Assembly: GCA_014376785.1 (NCBI GenBank)
Contig: JACMQW010000053.1
Coordinates: forward strand, 1-34,519
Direction of reading: 5' to 3'
From: Oligoflexia bacterium
Lineage (GTDB): Bacteria > Bdellovibrionota > UBA1018
Length of the DNA stretch: 34,519 nt
Part shown: positions 16,086 to 23,177 of the stretch, one piece after another
How positions within the stretch are numbered: position 1 is the stretch's first letter
Layout of the letters: every line of letters begins with the position of its first letter
Made by a program: the position numbers and the translations under genes
Notes under the pieces: generated by a model
Seen by the model: the letters and a program-made list of their open reading frames with translations, nothing else
The model's database searches: none
Told to the model about the DNA's origin: nothing

Positions 16086-17024
16086 TTGAAAACTTTCATG
16101 TCTGCTCTCCACCTTTTTCTCGACGCGAGAAAAATTGACCGAGGGGCCGCGATGAATACCATCGACGCCTACCGGCGCGATCTTTTGCAATTCGCAGTCA
16201 CCCTGCCGAACTCAGGAGAGTGCGATTTAGCAAAGGTTACAGCTCTAAACGTTCATGAATTCCTCGGCGTTCTGAACGAACAGAAAATTAAACCCAGTTC
16301 GGTCGCCCGTAAAATTTCTTCTCTGCGCCAGTTTTTTAAATTCGCGATGCTAGAGCTCGACTTAGCGAGTGATCCGACCGATGGGCTCCGAACTCCGGTC
16401 ATGGCGAAACTTTTACCGAAAGCACTCGGTCATGATGCGATCGAAAAATTACTCGCGGCCGCCGGTGAGGGGCTTCCCTACCCGGAGACCACTCGAGAGA
16501 TGCTTCGCCTGCGAGACCAGGCGATGGTGATTTTGCTCTACGCTACGGGGTTGCGGGTGAGCGAGTTGGTGGGGCTGTCTACCCTCGAGGTTGACCACGA
16601 CCTTTCTTACGTGCGAGTACGCGGCAAGGGGGGGAAGGAACGGATCGTGCCATTTGCTCGGGCGGCGCGCGAAGCATTAGATCTTTACTTGGAAAACGCT
16701 CGCCCTTTACTCGTTTCTGAAAAAATAAAACAGGGAGACGATCCGAACCGGCTCTTCCTCAGTCGACGGGGGGACGGACTCACTCGCCAATCGTTCTGGG
16801 GAACTTTAAAAGACCTAGCCCGGTTAGCCGGGATCGAGGACTCCCTCTCGCCTCACCGCTTACGGCATTCGTTTGCGACTCACTTACTGCAAGCCGGGAT
16901 GAATCTCCGTTCGCTGCAAGCGCTGCTCGGTCATTCGGATGTTTCGACCACGCAGATTTACACCCAAGTGACACCGGAGCGATTGAAAGAACTGCATCGT
17001 AAGTTTCATCCTCGGGGAGAGTGA
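16086..17024 (+). CDS. xerD: XerC/XerD-type site-specific tyrosine recombinase
   Basis: This protein of about 312 residues has the usual Xer length and layout: an N-terminal SAM-like DNA-binding domain (residues about 5-95) and a catalytic domain. All catalytic residues are visible: Arg157 (ATGLRVSEL), Lys181 (RGKGGKERIVPF), His257 and Arg260 (HRLRHSFATHLL), His283 (LLGHSDVSTTQ) and Tyr292. The C-terminus, LHRKFHPRG, is more XerD-like than XerC-like. Xer proteins resolve chromosome dimers at dif; integrative elements also use them. The TTG at 16086 has GGAAGG 10 nt upstream; ATG 16098 is the alternative. Tandem repeats flank the gene on both sides, which is unusual. Confidence 0.93.
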   Translation: MKTFMSALHLFLDARKIDRGAAMNTIDAYRRDLLQFAVTLPNSGECDLAKVTALNVHEFLGVLNEQKIKPSSVARKISSLRQFFKFAMLELDLASDPTDGLRTPVMAKLLPKALGHDAIEKLLAAAGEGLPYPETTREMLRLRDQAMVILLYATGLRVSELVGLSTLEVDHDLSYVRVRGKGGKERIVPFARAAREALDLYLENARPLLVSEKIKQGDDPNRLFLSRRGDGLTRQSFWGTLKDLARLAGIEDSLSPHRLRHSFATHLLQAGMNLRSLQALLGHSDVSTTQIYTQVTPERLKELHRKFHPRGE

Positions 17025-17027
17025 GCT

Positions 17028-17099
17028 GCATTCGAGCATTCGAGCATTCGAGCATTCGAGCATTCGAGCATTCGAGCATTCGAGCATTCGAGCATTCGA
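17028..17099 (+). repeat. Nine perfect tandem copies of GCATTCGA
   Basis: The 8-bp unit GCATTCGA is repeated nine times without change from 17028 to 17099, starting 3 nt after the recombinase stop codon. Because 8 is not a multiple of 3, three units give an 8-residue repeat in any reading frame. The array is outside any convincing gene. Confidence 0.97.
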
Positions 17100-17366
17100 G
17101 CGATAAAGGGGCGACCCGTTAAATTTTCTCCGAACGAAAAATTATAAATTTATTTCGATTAGACTCATTATTTTCTTGGTGGCTTATCGAATTAAAATTT
17201 TGCGTGTCCGAGATGAGCTGACTCGTCTTCTCGGTAAAGCGCTTAGCGAGCGTGAGGAGAGCTAAATTTCGCATTTCACCTCGTTTGCTAAAAAATCCAA
17301 ATCGAGCTCACCCTGACCATCCTCGAGCGAAAAATTCTCCTCGAAAAGCGGGTGTATACCCTATCG
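17100..17366. other. AT-richer intergenic region before the HNH gene
   Basis: About 270 nt without a gene. The first half (about 17120-17200) is AT-rich and could hold a promoter, although I cannot fix -35/-10 boxes. Around 17208-17234 an imperfect stem has arms CCGAGA and TCTCGG, and a GCGCTTAGCGAGCG element follows near 17238. A small RNA or leader is possible but not supported beyond these stems. Confidence 0.45.
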
Positions 17367-18359
17367 ATGAACACACACGAAGAACTACACGAAAAAACTC
17401 TCACCGCCGCAAAACAAGAGAAGCTCGCGACCCTAGAGCTTCTAAAATTTCTATTAGAAGTCGAGGATCGCCGAACCTATGCCGTGCTCGGATTTCCTTC
17501 GATGTTTAAGTACGTCGAAGAAGGTTTAACCTATTCTCCTGCGCAGGCCTCCGACCGAGTTGCTGCCATGCGACTCTTGCGAAAAGTTCCAGAGATCGCG
17601 ACCCAACTAGAACGGGGTACGCAAACGCTCACATCGGTGGCGAAAATCGCGTCTCATGTTCGTCGGGAAAACTTAGATGGACCATCGGCACAAGCACTGG
17701 TTTTGGCCACTTCAAATTTCACCATCCAAAGTCTCGAGAAACACCTTCTTTCTCAGTCGCTCGTGGAACCACCCAAACTCGAACGTGCGAAAATTATTTC
17801 TGCGGAACTGACTCGGCTCACTCTCGATGTCGAAGAAGAATTCATGGCGCTCGTCGACCGGATTCGGGAGCTTCGCGGAAATCCTGCACTCCCGCTATCT
17901 GAAGTCTTTCGCCATGCCATGAAGGAAGAAATCAAAAAGAAAGAAGTGAAAGTTCAAGAATCCCGACCTGCGCCATTCACTACTTCGGTAACCGAAGTCC
18001 GTCTTGATCCCAATCCAAACGCCGGCTCTCCTCAACCAGAAGCAGTGCCTCAAACGAAAACGAGAACTCGTTACATTCGTGCGAAAGACCGAGCGATCAC
18101 TCGCAAGCGAGCCGAGAAAAAATGCGAGTACATTCACCGCAAATCGGGTAGGCGCTGTGGATCGCGATTTGGACCGCAAATGGAACATGTGATTCCCCAT
18201 GCGAAAGGAGGATCGAATACGCCAGAGAATTTAAAACTCTACTGCCCGGCCCACAATCGACTCGCGGCGATTGCAGAATTCGGAGAGGCAAAGATGGCGC
18301 CCTTTTTACGGATGCATCTGAGAGAGAATCAGACTAAGCCAGCAACACACTCAGTCTAA
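17367..18359 (+). CDS. HNH endonuclease-domain protein
   Basis: This is a 330-residue protein. Residues 1-190 are helical and hydrophilic (MNTHEELHEK..., VEDRRTYAVLGFPSMFKYV), a region I associate with HNH proteins of Bdellovibrio-like bacteria. A basic linker leads to a C-terminal HNH nuclease, CEYIHRKSGRRCG then EHVIPHAKGGSNTPENL then YCPAHN. Cys253, Cys264 and Cys293 are candidate zinc ligands, and His274, Asn288 and His296 are the candidate H-N-H residues. It probably cuts DNA; the target is unknown, and homing, phage and restriction nucleases share this fold. ATG 17367 is preferred, although no Shine-Dalgarno is obvious. The last codons lie inside a 22-nt-period repeat array. Confidence 0.85.
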   Translation: MNTHEELHEKTLTAAKQEKLATLELLKFLLEVEDRRTYAVLGFPSMFKYVEEGLTYSPAQASDRVAAMRLLRKVPEIATQLERGTQTLTSVAKIASHVRRENLDGPSAQALVLATSNFTIQSLEKHLLSQSLVEPPKLERAKIISAELTRLTLDVEEEFMALVDRIRELRGNPALPLSEVFRHAMKEEIKKKEVKVQESRPAPFTTSVTEVRLDPNPNAGSPQPEAVPQTKTRTRYIRAKDRAITRKRAEKKCEYIHRKSGRRCGSRFGPQMEHVIPHAKGGSNTPENLKLYCPAHNRLAAIAEFGEAKMAPFLRMHLRENQTKPATHSV

Positions 18360-18411
18360 GGCAGTAACTCCCGCAGACTAAGACAGTAAAATCTTCACAC
18401 TAAAACAGGAG
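18330..18411 (+). repeat. Four direct repeats with exact 22-nt period (iteron-like)
   Basis: Sixteen-nt cores start at 18330, 18352, 18374 and 18396: CAGACTAAGCCAGCAA, CAGTCTAAGGCAGTAA, CAGACTAAGACAGTAA and CACACTAAAACAGGAG. The 6-nt spacers differ. The first core and the start of the second are coding (the end of the HNH gene); the rest are downstream. Identical spacing of two DNA turns with conserved cores suggests repeated binding of one protein on one face of the helix. Confidence 0.75.
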
Positions 18412-18474
18412 CTGCCTCAGCGTGCTGAAGCAGAGTTACTCACATTACAGCGGCAGCTACTCATTGAGCACCGA
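18412..18474. other. Short non-coding stretch after the repeat array
   Basis: It contains small inverted elements: TCAGC-GT-GCTGA at about 18417, and GAGTTACT (about 18433), which is the complement of AGTAACTC inside the second repeat. No gene is seen. Confidence 0.4.
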
Positions 18475-18842
18475 TTAAATGTGAGCCGGGAGTCGGTCAG
18501 CGCGATCACAGGTCGCCGCCCCAGATTTTACCGGGATCGGGGCCTTTCGGTAATCCAAAGTCGAAGCGGCTGCAAATGCTCCGAACTGGTAATGAATCGG
18601 GTCAGACACACGCAGACCGCTCGCGTCGCCTTGCAAAGAAACAGCAACGTCCAAAACTTCTCCGCTCAAACTCAAATCAAACCTAAAATCTCCGTTCGGA
18701 GATTGGAAGAATGAACGCGCGCTCGCCTTCGGGTACGCGATGCGGTCAGCTGAGGTGCGCAGGAGAAGAGCGCAAAACTGACTGCTAAACACGCCAAACG
18801 AACGAACCGTCTTTGATTCGTGCTAAAGTGGCTATGGATCAC
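18475..18842 (-). pseudogene. Frameshifted lipoprotein gene
   Basis: Two minus-strand frames fit together. The first starts at GTG 18842, with AGGGGG a few nt upstream, and encodes a convincing lipoprotein signal (RRFVRLACLAVSFALFSC, Cys at residue 28). It soon becomes an Arg-rich shadow and stops near 18670. The neighbouring frame carries the natural-looking body: IAYPKASARSFFQSPNGDF, FDLSLSGEVLDVAVSL, IHYQFGAFAAASTLDY, ending at 18475. A single indel at about 18730-18765 would rejoin them into a protein of about 120 residues. It is either a decayed gene or a sequencing error. The family is not recognised. Confidence 0.6.
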
Positions 18843-18907
18843 GCGCCCCCTTGGTAAGTCAGAAGCTCATATTGATTAATCGATCCATTTCATGATCACT
18901 TAAGAGG

Positions 18908-19690
18908 ATGAACCTCCATTCAAAACTTCTGAACGCTGTCGTCGCCGCACTCCTCGCCACCCTCTGCACTTCCACGACCACTTTCGCCGAAGAAAAGGCG
19001 CCGACCGAAAAAGTCGTGAAAAAGAAGTACGGCCCGACTGCGACTCGGCTTTTCGATGCGCACGAGTACGTCCGAAAAAACGCAGCGCCGGATTATTGGG
19101 CACTCTCCCCTTACTACGATCCTCAAATGAACGGGGCCGCCTGCTCCCTCGCAAGCGTGACCATGGTCGTAAACGCCGCACGCGCGTCGATGCCACTCAC
19201 CGCTTCTGACGAACTCGCAACCCAACCGAATCTTCTGAAAAAAGTGAATAGTTCGGTTTGGAATGAGGGCGTCGCAAAGGGCACAACCGGCGTCGATCTC
19301 GACCAGCTCGGCGTTTTGGTCGGCCAGAGTTTGAAAGCTTACGGGCTAGAGCCGCTAAAAATCGAAGTCGTTCACGTCGACTCGACAACGGACGCGATGA
19401 TGAAAAAAGTCCGCTCGGTGCTTGAGCAAAACGAGAAAAATGCGAGCGACTTCGTCATCGCGAACTTCCAGCAAAGCGATTACACGGGTGATCCGGAAGG
19501 TGCGATCGGACACATCGCGCCGGTCGCAGCGTACGACCGCAAGGCGAAAAAAGTCCTCGTGATGGACGTTGATCGCCAGTACTACGAGCCCTACTGGGTT
19601 TCTGAAGAAACCTTCTTAAAAGGAATGGCTACGAAAGACTCCGGCGGAAAAAACTTTCGCGGATTCGTTTACGTGACTTTAAAAAAATAG
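18908..19690 (+). CDS. Secreted phytochelatin-synthase-like cysteine peptidase
   Basis: This is a 260-residue protein with a Sec signal peptide ending in TTTFA. The mature part shows the papain-like phytochelatin synthase core. DPQMNGAACSLASVTMVVNA carries nucleophile Cys79; AIGHIAPVAAYD carries His202; KKVLVMDVDRQYYEPYWV carries Asp220. The His-Asp distance of 18 residues equals that of known phytochelatin synthases. There is no C-terminal Cys-rich metal-sensing domain, as in bacterial forms, which mainly hydrolyse glutathione to gamma-Glu-Cys and make little phytochelatin. Export is notable because plant and cyanobacterial relatives act in the cytosol. An AAGAGG touches the ATG, closer than normal. 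Substrate is not proven. Confidence 0.82.
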   Translation: MNLHSKLLNAVVAALLATLCTSTTTFAEEKAPTEKVVKKKYGPTATRLFDAHEYVRKNAAPDYWALSPYYDPQMNGAACSLASVTMVVNAARASMPLTASDELATQPNLLKKVNSSVWNEGVAKGTTGVDLDQLGVLVGQSLKAYGLEPLKIEVVHVDSTTDAMMKKVRSVLEQNEKNASDFVIANFQQSDYTGDPEGAIGHIAPVAAYDRKAKKVLVMDVDRQYYEPYWVSEETFLKGMATKDSGGKNFRGFVYVTLKK

Positions 19691-19736
19691 CGGATCAGTC
19701 ATTTCGGATCAGTCATTTCGGATCTGTAATAAAAGA
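19691..19736 (+). repeat. Short 14-bp tandem repeat
   Basis: CGGATCAGTCATTT occurs twice head to tail (19691-19704, 19705-19718), followed by a partial third copy CGGATCTGT and then AAGATCAGT. It fills the gap between two convergent genes. Confidence 0.85.
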
Positions 19737-20018
19737 TCAGTAAGCGTTGTCGTTGATTGCGATGGCAATGACTTGCTTAACGCCCGCGCCATCGGTTTGT
19801 TTATTGAAACAAATTTCCCGTCCCATTTGGAAAGCAATGAGTAACGTCGTTTGCATGTTCCCCGTCAACGACACGGCCGCAGTCTCGCGATTCGAAGATA
19901 CGACGACGGCTCGCGTTTCCGTCAGAGTGGATACTATCCGAGTCGGCTTTCCACAAAACTCAGATCCGAAAGCAGAAAAAGTCAGTCCGAGGGCTAAGAG
20001 CGAAATGGAAACTTTCAT
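19737..20018 (-). CDS. Small secreted protein
   Basis: This is a 93-residue protein with signal peptide MKVSISLLALGLTFSAFG. The mature part has two Cys (22 and 70), which could form a disulfide, and alternating hydrophobic strands (RAVVVSSN, TTLLIAFQMG, QVIAIAIND). The start is well fixed by AAGGAG six nt upstream of the ATG. I recognise no family. It lies convergent to the phytochelatin-synthase-like gene across a 14-bp tandem repeat, and its promoter must be in 20019-20151, divergent from the site-2 protease gene. Confidence 0.75.
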   Translation of the reverse strand: MKVSISLLALGLTFSAFGSEFCGKPTRIVSTLTETRAVVVSSNRETAAVSLTGNMQTTLLIAFQMGREICFNKQTDGAGVKQVIAIAINDNAY

Positions 20019-20151
20019 GGCAAACTCCTTAAAGGTTTAAATTCGATTCCCCTCGACTGAATTCAAACCTGCTCTGCGTCAAACAAAAAGACTCACCCTC
20101 CCCTAAAGCGCCACTAGCCCCCGCGTCCCAAACGTGCGATTTTCGTTCGAC

Positions 20152-20832
20152 ATGGATACTGCCGCCCTCGAACTCCGCGTCCAGCAAATGATGATTCAAA
20201 TCGTGCCGTTCTTTGGGGCGATTGTGTTCCATGAATTTGGTCACGGCTGGATGGCAAAACGCTGGGGAGACCGCACTGCGACAGACGCCGGCCGCCTCAC
20301 TCTAAACCCCCTCGTCCACATCGATCCGATCGGCACCGTCGCGATTCCGATCATGAACATGGTCACTGGAATTCCGCTTCTTTTTGGCTGGGCAAAGCCG
20401 GTTCCGATCAATCCAAACCGATTCCGAAGTTACCGCCAAGGCCTCTTTTGGGTCTCGATGGCCGGGCCAGGGTCAAACATCATCCTCGGTTTTTTCTCCG
20501 CGATCCTCTTCTCGATTTTCTATAAATTCATCCCCGAAAACTTTTTCCTCTACGAACCACTCGTGAAAATGACGATCGCAGCCGTCCAGATTAATTTCGC
20601 TCTCGCGATCTTCAATCTCCTCCCCTTGCCTCCGCTCGATGGCGCAAAGATTGTCGAAAGCATCGGAAATCATCAGACAGCCCAAATCCTCAGACAAGTC
20701 GAAAGATTCAGTTTCATCATCTTGCTTGCCCTGCTTTGGTCGAATGCGCTTTCGTTTCTGGGTGGTCCGATCCTACTCATGACCCATTTTGCTTTGAACC
20801 TTTCGACCTCTCTGTTTGGAATTACGCTTTGA
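20152..20832 (+). CDS. Site-2 protease family (M50) membrane metalloprotease
   Basis: This is a 226-residue integral membrane protein with several hydrophobic segments. The zinc motif FHEFGHGW (His27, Glu28, His31) lies in the first membrane segment, and NLLPLPPLDG near residues 155-164 supplies the third ligand Asp163. It belongs to the short S2P class without a PDZ domain that often sits next to trpS or scpA in bacteria; its physiological substrate is generally unknown. ATG 20152 gives the typical start; GTG 20134 is in frame, and neither has a Shine-Dalgarno. Its stop codon overlaps the proposed trpS start in TTGA, so the two genes are translationally coupled. Confidence 0.92.
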   Translation: MDTAALELRVQQMMIQIVPFFGAIVFHEFGHGWMAKRWGDRTATDAGRLTLNPLVHIDPIGTVAIPIMNMVTGIPLLFGWAKPVPINPNRFRSYRQGLFWVSMAGPGSNIILGFFSAILFSIFYKFIPENFFLYEPLVKMTIAAVQINFALAIFNLLPLPPLDGAKIVESIGNHQTAQILRQVERFSFIILLALLWSNALSFLGGPILLMTHFALNLSTSLFGITL

Positions 20833-21836
20833 AAAAGGTCATGCTGTCTGCGGTACAGCCATCGAATCGCCTGACCATCGGAAATTATATCGGCGCCGTG
20901 ATGAACTGGGCAAAAATGCAGGCCGATTATGACTGCCTTTTTTTTGCCGTCGATCTGCACGTCATCACCGATACTCGCGGATCGAAAGAACTCCGCCGTC
21001 AAACCTACCAAGCGATCGCGACTTACATTGCGTGCGGGCTGGATCCCGATCTCTGCACGCTGTTTGTCCAATCGCATGTGAAGCAACACGCGGAACTCGC
21101 GTGGATTCTCACCTGCCATGCGACGATGGGCGAAGTTTCGCGAATGACCCAGTTTAAAGACAAATCCCAAAAACATGGGGAAAGCATCCCGATGGGGCTT
21201 TTTGCTTATCCAGTATTGATGGCTGCCGATATTCTGCTCTACCAAACGGACTACGTTCCGGTCGGCATCGACCAAAAGCAACACGTCGAGCTCACCCGCG
21301 ATCTGGCGGTTCGCATGAATAATGCCTACACGCCGAAACCCGAGGCACCGCTTTTTAAAATTCCTGAGCCCATGATCCCACCCCTCGGTGCGAAGATCAT
21401 GAGCTTGCAGGATCCTTTGAAGAAGATGTCGAAGTCTGACCCCGACTTGCTTGCGACTCTTTTTCTCGATGACAGCGATAAGGATATCGAAAAGAAGTTA
21501 AAGCGCGCAGTGACCGATTCGGGATCGGAAATTCTGGATGCCGATGACAAGCCGGGAGTCAGGAACCTGCTCACCTTGCAGTCCGTCCTGACGAACCGAC
21601 CGATCGCGGAAATTGTCGCGGGGTACGCCGGAAAACAATACGGACATCTGAAAGTGGACACCGCCGGAATTTGCATGGATGCGATTCGTCCGATTCGGGA
21701 AAAAACCGAACGCCTGATGGGAGACCTGTCCTACCTCGACACGATTCTTCAAAAGGGAGCCGAAAAAGCGAGCGAACGCGCCGCAGTAACGCTCGCCCGA
21801 GTGGCAGACAAAATGGGCTTCATTCCCCGTAGTTAA
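20829..21836 (+). CDS. trpS: Tryptophanyl-tRNA synthetase
   Basis: This 335-residue class I aminoacyl-tRNA synthetase charges tRNA-Trp with tryptophan. The HIGH-equivalent is NRLTIGNYIGA near the N-terminus, and KKMSKSDPD is the KMSKS loop. VGIDQKQHVELTRDLA and the DLHVITD region are typical of TrpS, and the length fits bacterial enzymes. I place the start at TTG 20829, giving MKKVMLSAVQPSN as in homologues and a 4-nt overlap (TTGA) with the site-2 protease stop. ATG 20841 is the alternative. The open frame extends further upstream, but those residues do not resemble TrpS. Confidence 0.96.
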   Translation: MKKVMLSAVQPSNRLTIGNYIGAVMNWAKMQADYDCLFFAVDLHVITDTRGSKELRRQTYQAIATYIACGLDPDLCTLFVQSHVKQHAELAWILTCHATMGEVSRMTQFKDKSQKHGESIPMGLFAYPVLMAADILLYQTDYVPVGIDQKQHVELTRDLAVRMNNAYTPKPEAPLFKIPEPMIPPLGAKIMSLQDPLKKMSKSDPDLLATLFLDDSDKDIEKKLKRAVTDSGSEILDADDKPGVRNLLTLQSVLTNRPIAEIVAGYAGKQYGHLKVDTAGICMDAIRPIREKTERLMGDLSYLDTILQKGAEKASERAAVTLARVADKMGFIPRS

Positions 21837-21908
21837 GGCTTTTTCCGAAAGGTCTGCTTCAACGCAGAAATCACTTCCCACTTTTTCTAAAATTTCTCAT
21901 ATCAAACC

Positions 21909-21936
21909 TTGCCCCACCCGATTCTTTCGATAGGAT
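21909..21936 (+). promoter_or_regulatory. Possible sigma-70 promoter of scpAB
   Basis: TTGCCC (21909-21914) and TAGGAT (21931-21936) are separated by 16 nt. The start would be near 21943, just before the scpA leader hairpin. The match is moderate. Confidence 0.35.
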
Positions 21937-21947
21937 ACCGTCAGGGA

Positions 21948-21969
21948 CTTGACTCAATTACGAGTCAAG
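21948..21969 (+). promoter_or_regulatory. Perfect inverted repeat before the scpA ribosome binding site
   Basis: CTTGACTC (21948-21955) and GAGTCAAG (21962-21969) are exact complements around AATTAC. The Shine-Dalgarno GAGGGAG begins 2 nt later (21971). It can be an operator in DNA or a leader hairpin in RNA; the sequence cannot tell which. Confidence 0.55.
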
Positions 21970-21985
21970 AGAGGGAGAAACTGGA

Positions 21986-23125
21986 TTGGCCTCACGCGTA
22001 CCGATTACTATCCGTGTTGATCGTTTCGAGGGCCCCCTCGATCTCCTGCTTTATTTGATTCAGAGCCATGAGCTCGACGTCTCTCAAATATCCATCGCGC
22101 GCATCACCGACCAGTACTTGGCGTACGTGCGATTGATGCAGGAATTGAATTTTGACATCGCCTCCGACTTCTTGCTGATGGCCGCAACCCTGATCCAGTG
22201 GAAGTCGAAATCGCTGCTTCCGGTAGAGGTGGATCCGAACGCGATGCTCGATGCCGAAGGCGATGACGTTCTGTCTCCGGAAGACCTCCTTCGCCAACTT
22301 CAGGAACACCAACGCTTTTTAGCTGCCGGACGCGAACTCGACCGCCTCCCCCTTTTAGGAGACGAAGTCTACGTCCGACCGAACCACCGAAAGCCGATCG
22401 AAAAAATTTGGAAACTCATGGATGTGACGGGACTTGCCCTCACCTACCAAGACCTTTTGGTGAAAGAGCGCAAACGCACCACCATTTTGAAAAAAGAAAC
22501 GGTTTCGCTTGCGGAAAAAATCCTCGATTTCGGGGACCGTATGGAAGTCGGAAAATTAACCGGACTTCGCGCATTGTTGCGTGATCCGACGTCGAACCCA
22601 GAGACCGTGGTGAGTTTTCTCGCGACTCTGGAACTCGGCCGCTTGAAAAAGATGAAGCTCTACCAAGAGGGGACGTACGAAGAGATTTATGTGGAACTTC
22701 TTGAGAGCATTAAAGGATTTGATACCGCATTGGCTTCGGGATTTGATTCCATCGAAGCTGCAATCGCTAAAGACCTCTCCGATCGAAACGAAAAGCGAGA
22801 ATCCGACCGAATCCACGAAGCCGACAGACTGGCAGGACTTACTGCCGGAATCGGAGCCGAGTCTGAATCTTCAGCCGACAATACAAACGGAGATGCCTCC
22901 GAAACTTTCGGAGCCCCTGGAGATTCTACTGAAGGTGGCGACACCGCTGGAGATTATACCGAGATACTCCTGGCCGCTGAGTTTGGAACTGAAGACGGCC
23001 CCGGCGCTCGAAATTCTGCTGAGGTTGAGCACGCCACGGAGCTGGGAACTGAAAACCGCCCCGGTCTTGGAAATCCTAGCGATCACGGACTGGCGGGACG
23101 CCATTCCGGAGTCGATCACGGTTAA
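21986..23125 (+). CDS. scpA: Segregation and condensation protein A (kleisin)
   Basis: This is a 379-residue protein. The first 245 residues are a complete ScpA: FEGPLDLLLYLIQSHELDV at the N-terminus, ARITDQYLAYV, FLLMAATLIQWKSKSLLP, and the C-terminal winged-helix region LATLELGRLKKMKLYQEGTY. ScpA bridges the SMC heads and with ScpB forms the condensin that organises and segregates the chromosome. The start is TTG 21986 with GAGGGAG eight nt upstream. After residue 250 comes an extra tail of about 125 residues rich in Gly, Glu, Asp, Thr and Ala with weak internal repetition. Codons in this frame are mostly G-initial, so the tail appears genuinely translated even though the scpB frame is also open there. 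Confidence 0.95.
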   Translation: MASRVPITIRVDRFEGPLDLLLYLIQSHELDVSQISIARITDQYLAYVRLMQELNFDIASDFLLMAATLIQWKSKSLLPVEVDPNAMLDAEGDDVLSPEDLLRQLQEHQRFLAAGRELDRLPLLGDEVYVRPNHRKPIEKIWKLMDVTGLALTYQDLLVKERKRTTILKKETVSLAEKILDFGDRMEVGKLTGLRALLRDPTSNPETVVSFLATLELGRLKKMKLYQEGTYEEIYVELLESIKGFDTALASGFDSIEAAIAKDLSDRNEKRESDRIHEADRLAGLTAGIGAESESSADNTNGDASETFGAPGDSTEGGDTAGDYTEILLAAEFGTEDGPGARNSAEVEHATELGTENRPGLGNPSDHGLAGRHSGVDHG

Positions 23126-23177
23126 TGAATTAACCGAAATCCCGTTCGAAACGATTCATGAGGAGTCTGTAGCCGCT

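Noticed and set aside
18330-18411. CRISPR array
   Set aside because: The repeated cores are 16 nt and the spacers only 6 nt, copies diverge, and there are no cas genes.
22689-23177. scpB starting inside scpA, which would give a 763-residue protein
   Set aside because: The scpA frame keeps the G-initial codon pattern through its stop, and the upstream part of the scpB frame has no ScpB features. Translation most likely starts at 23178.
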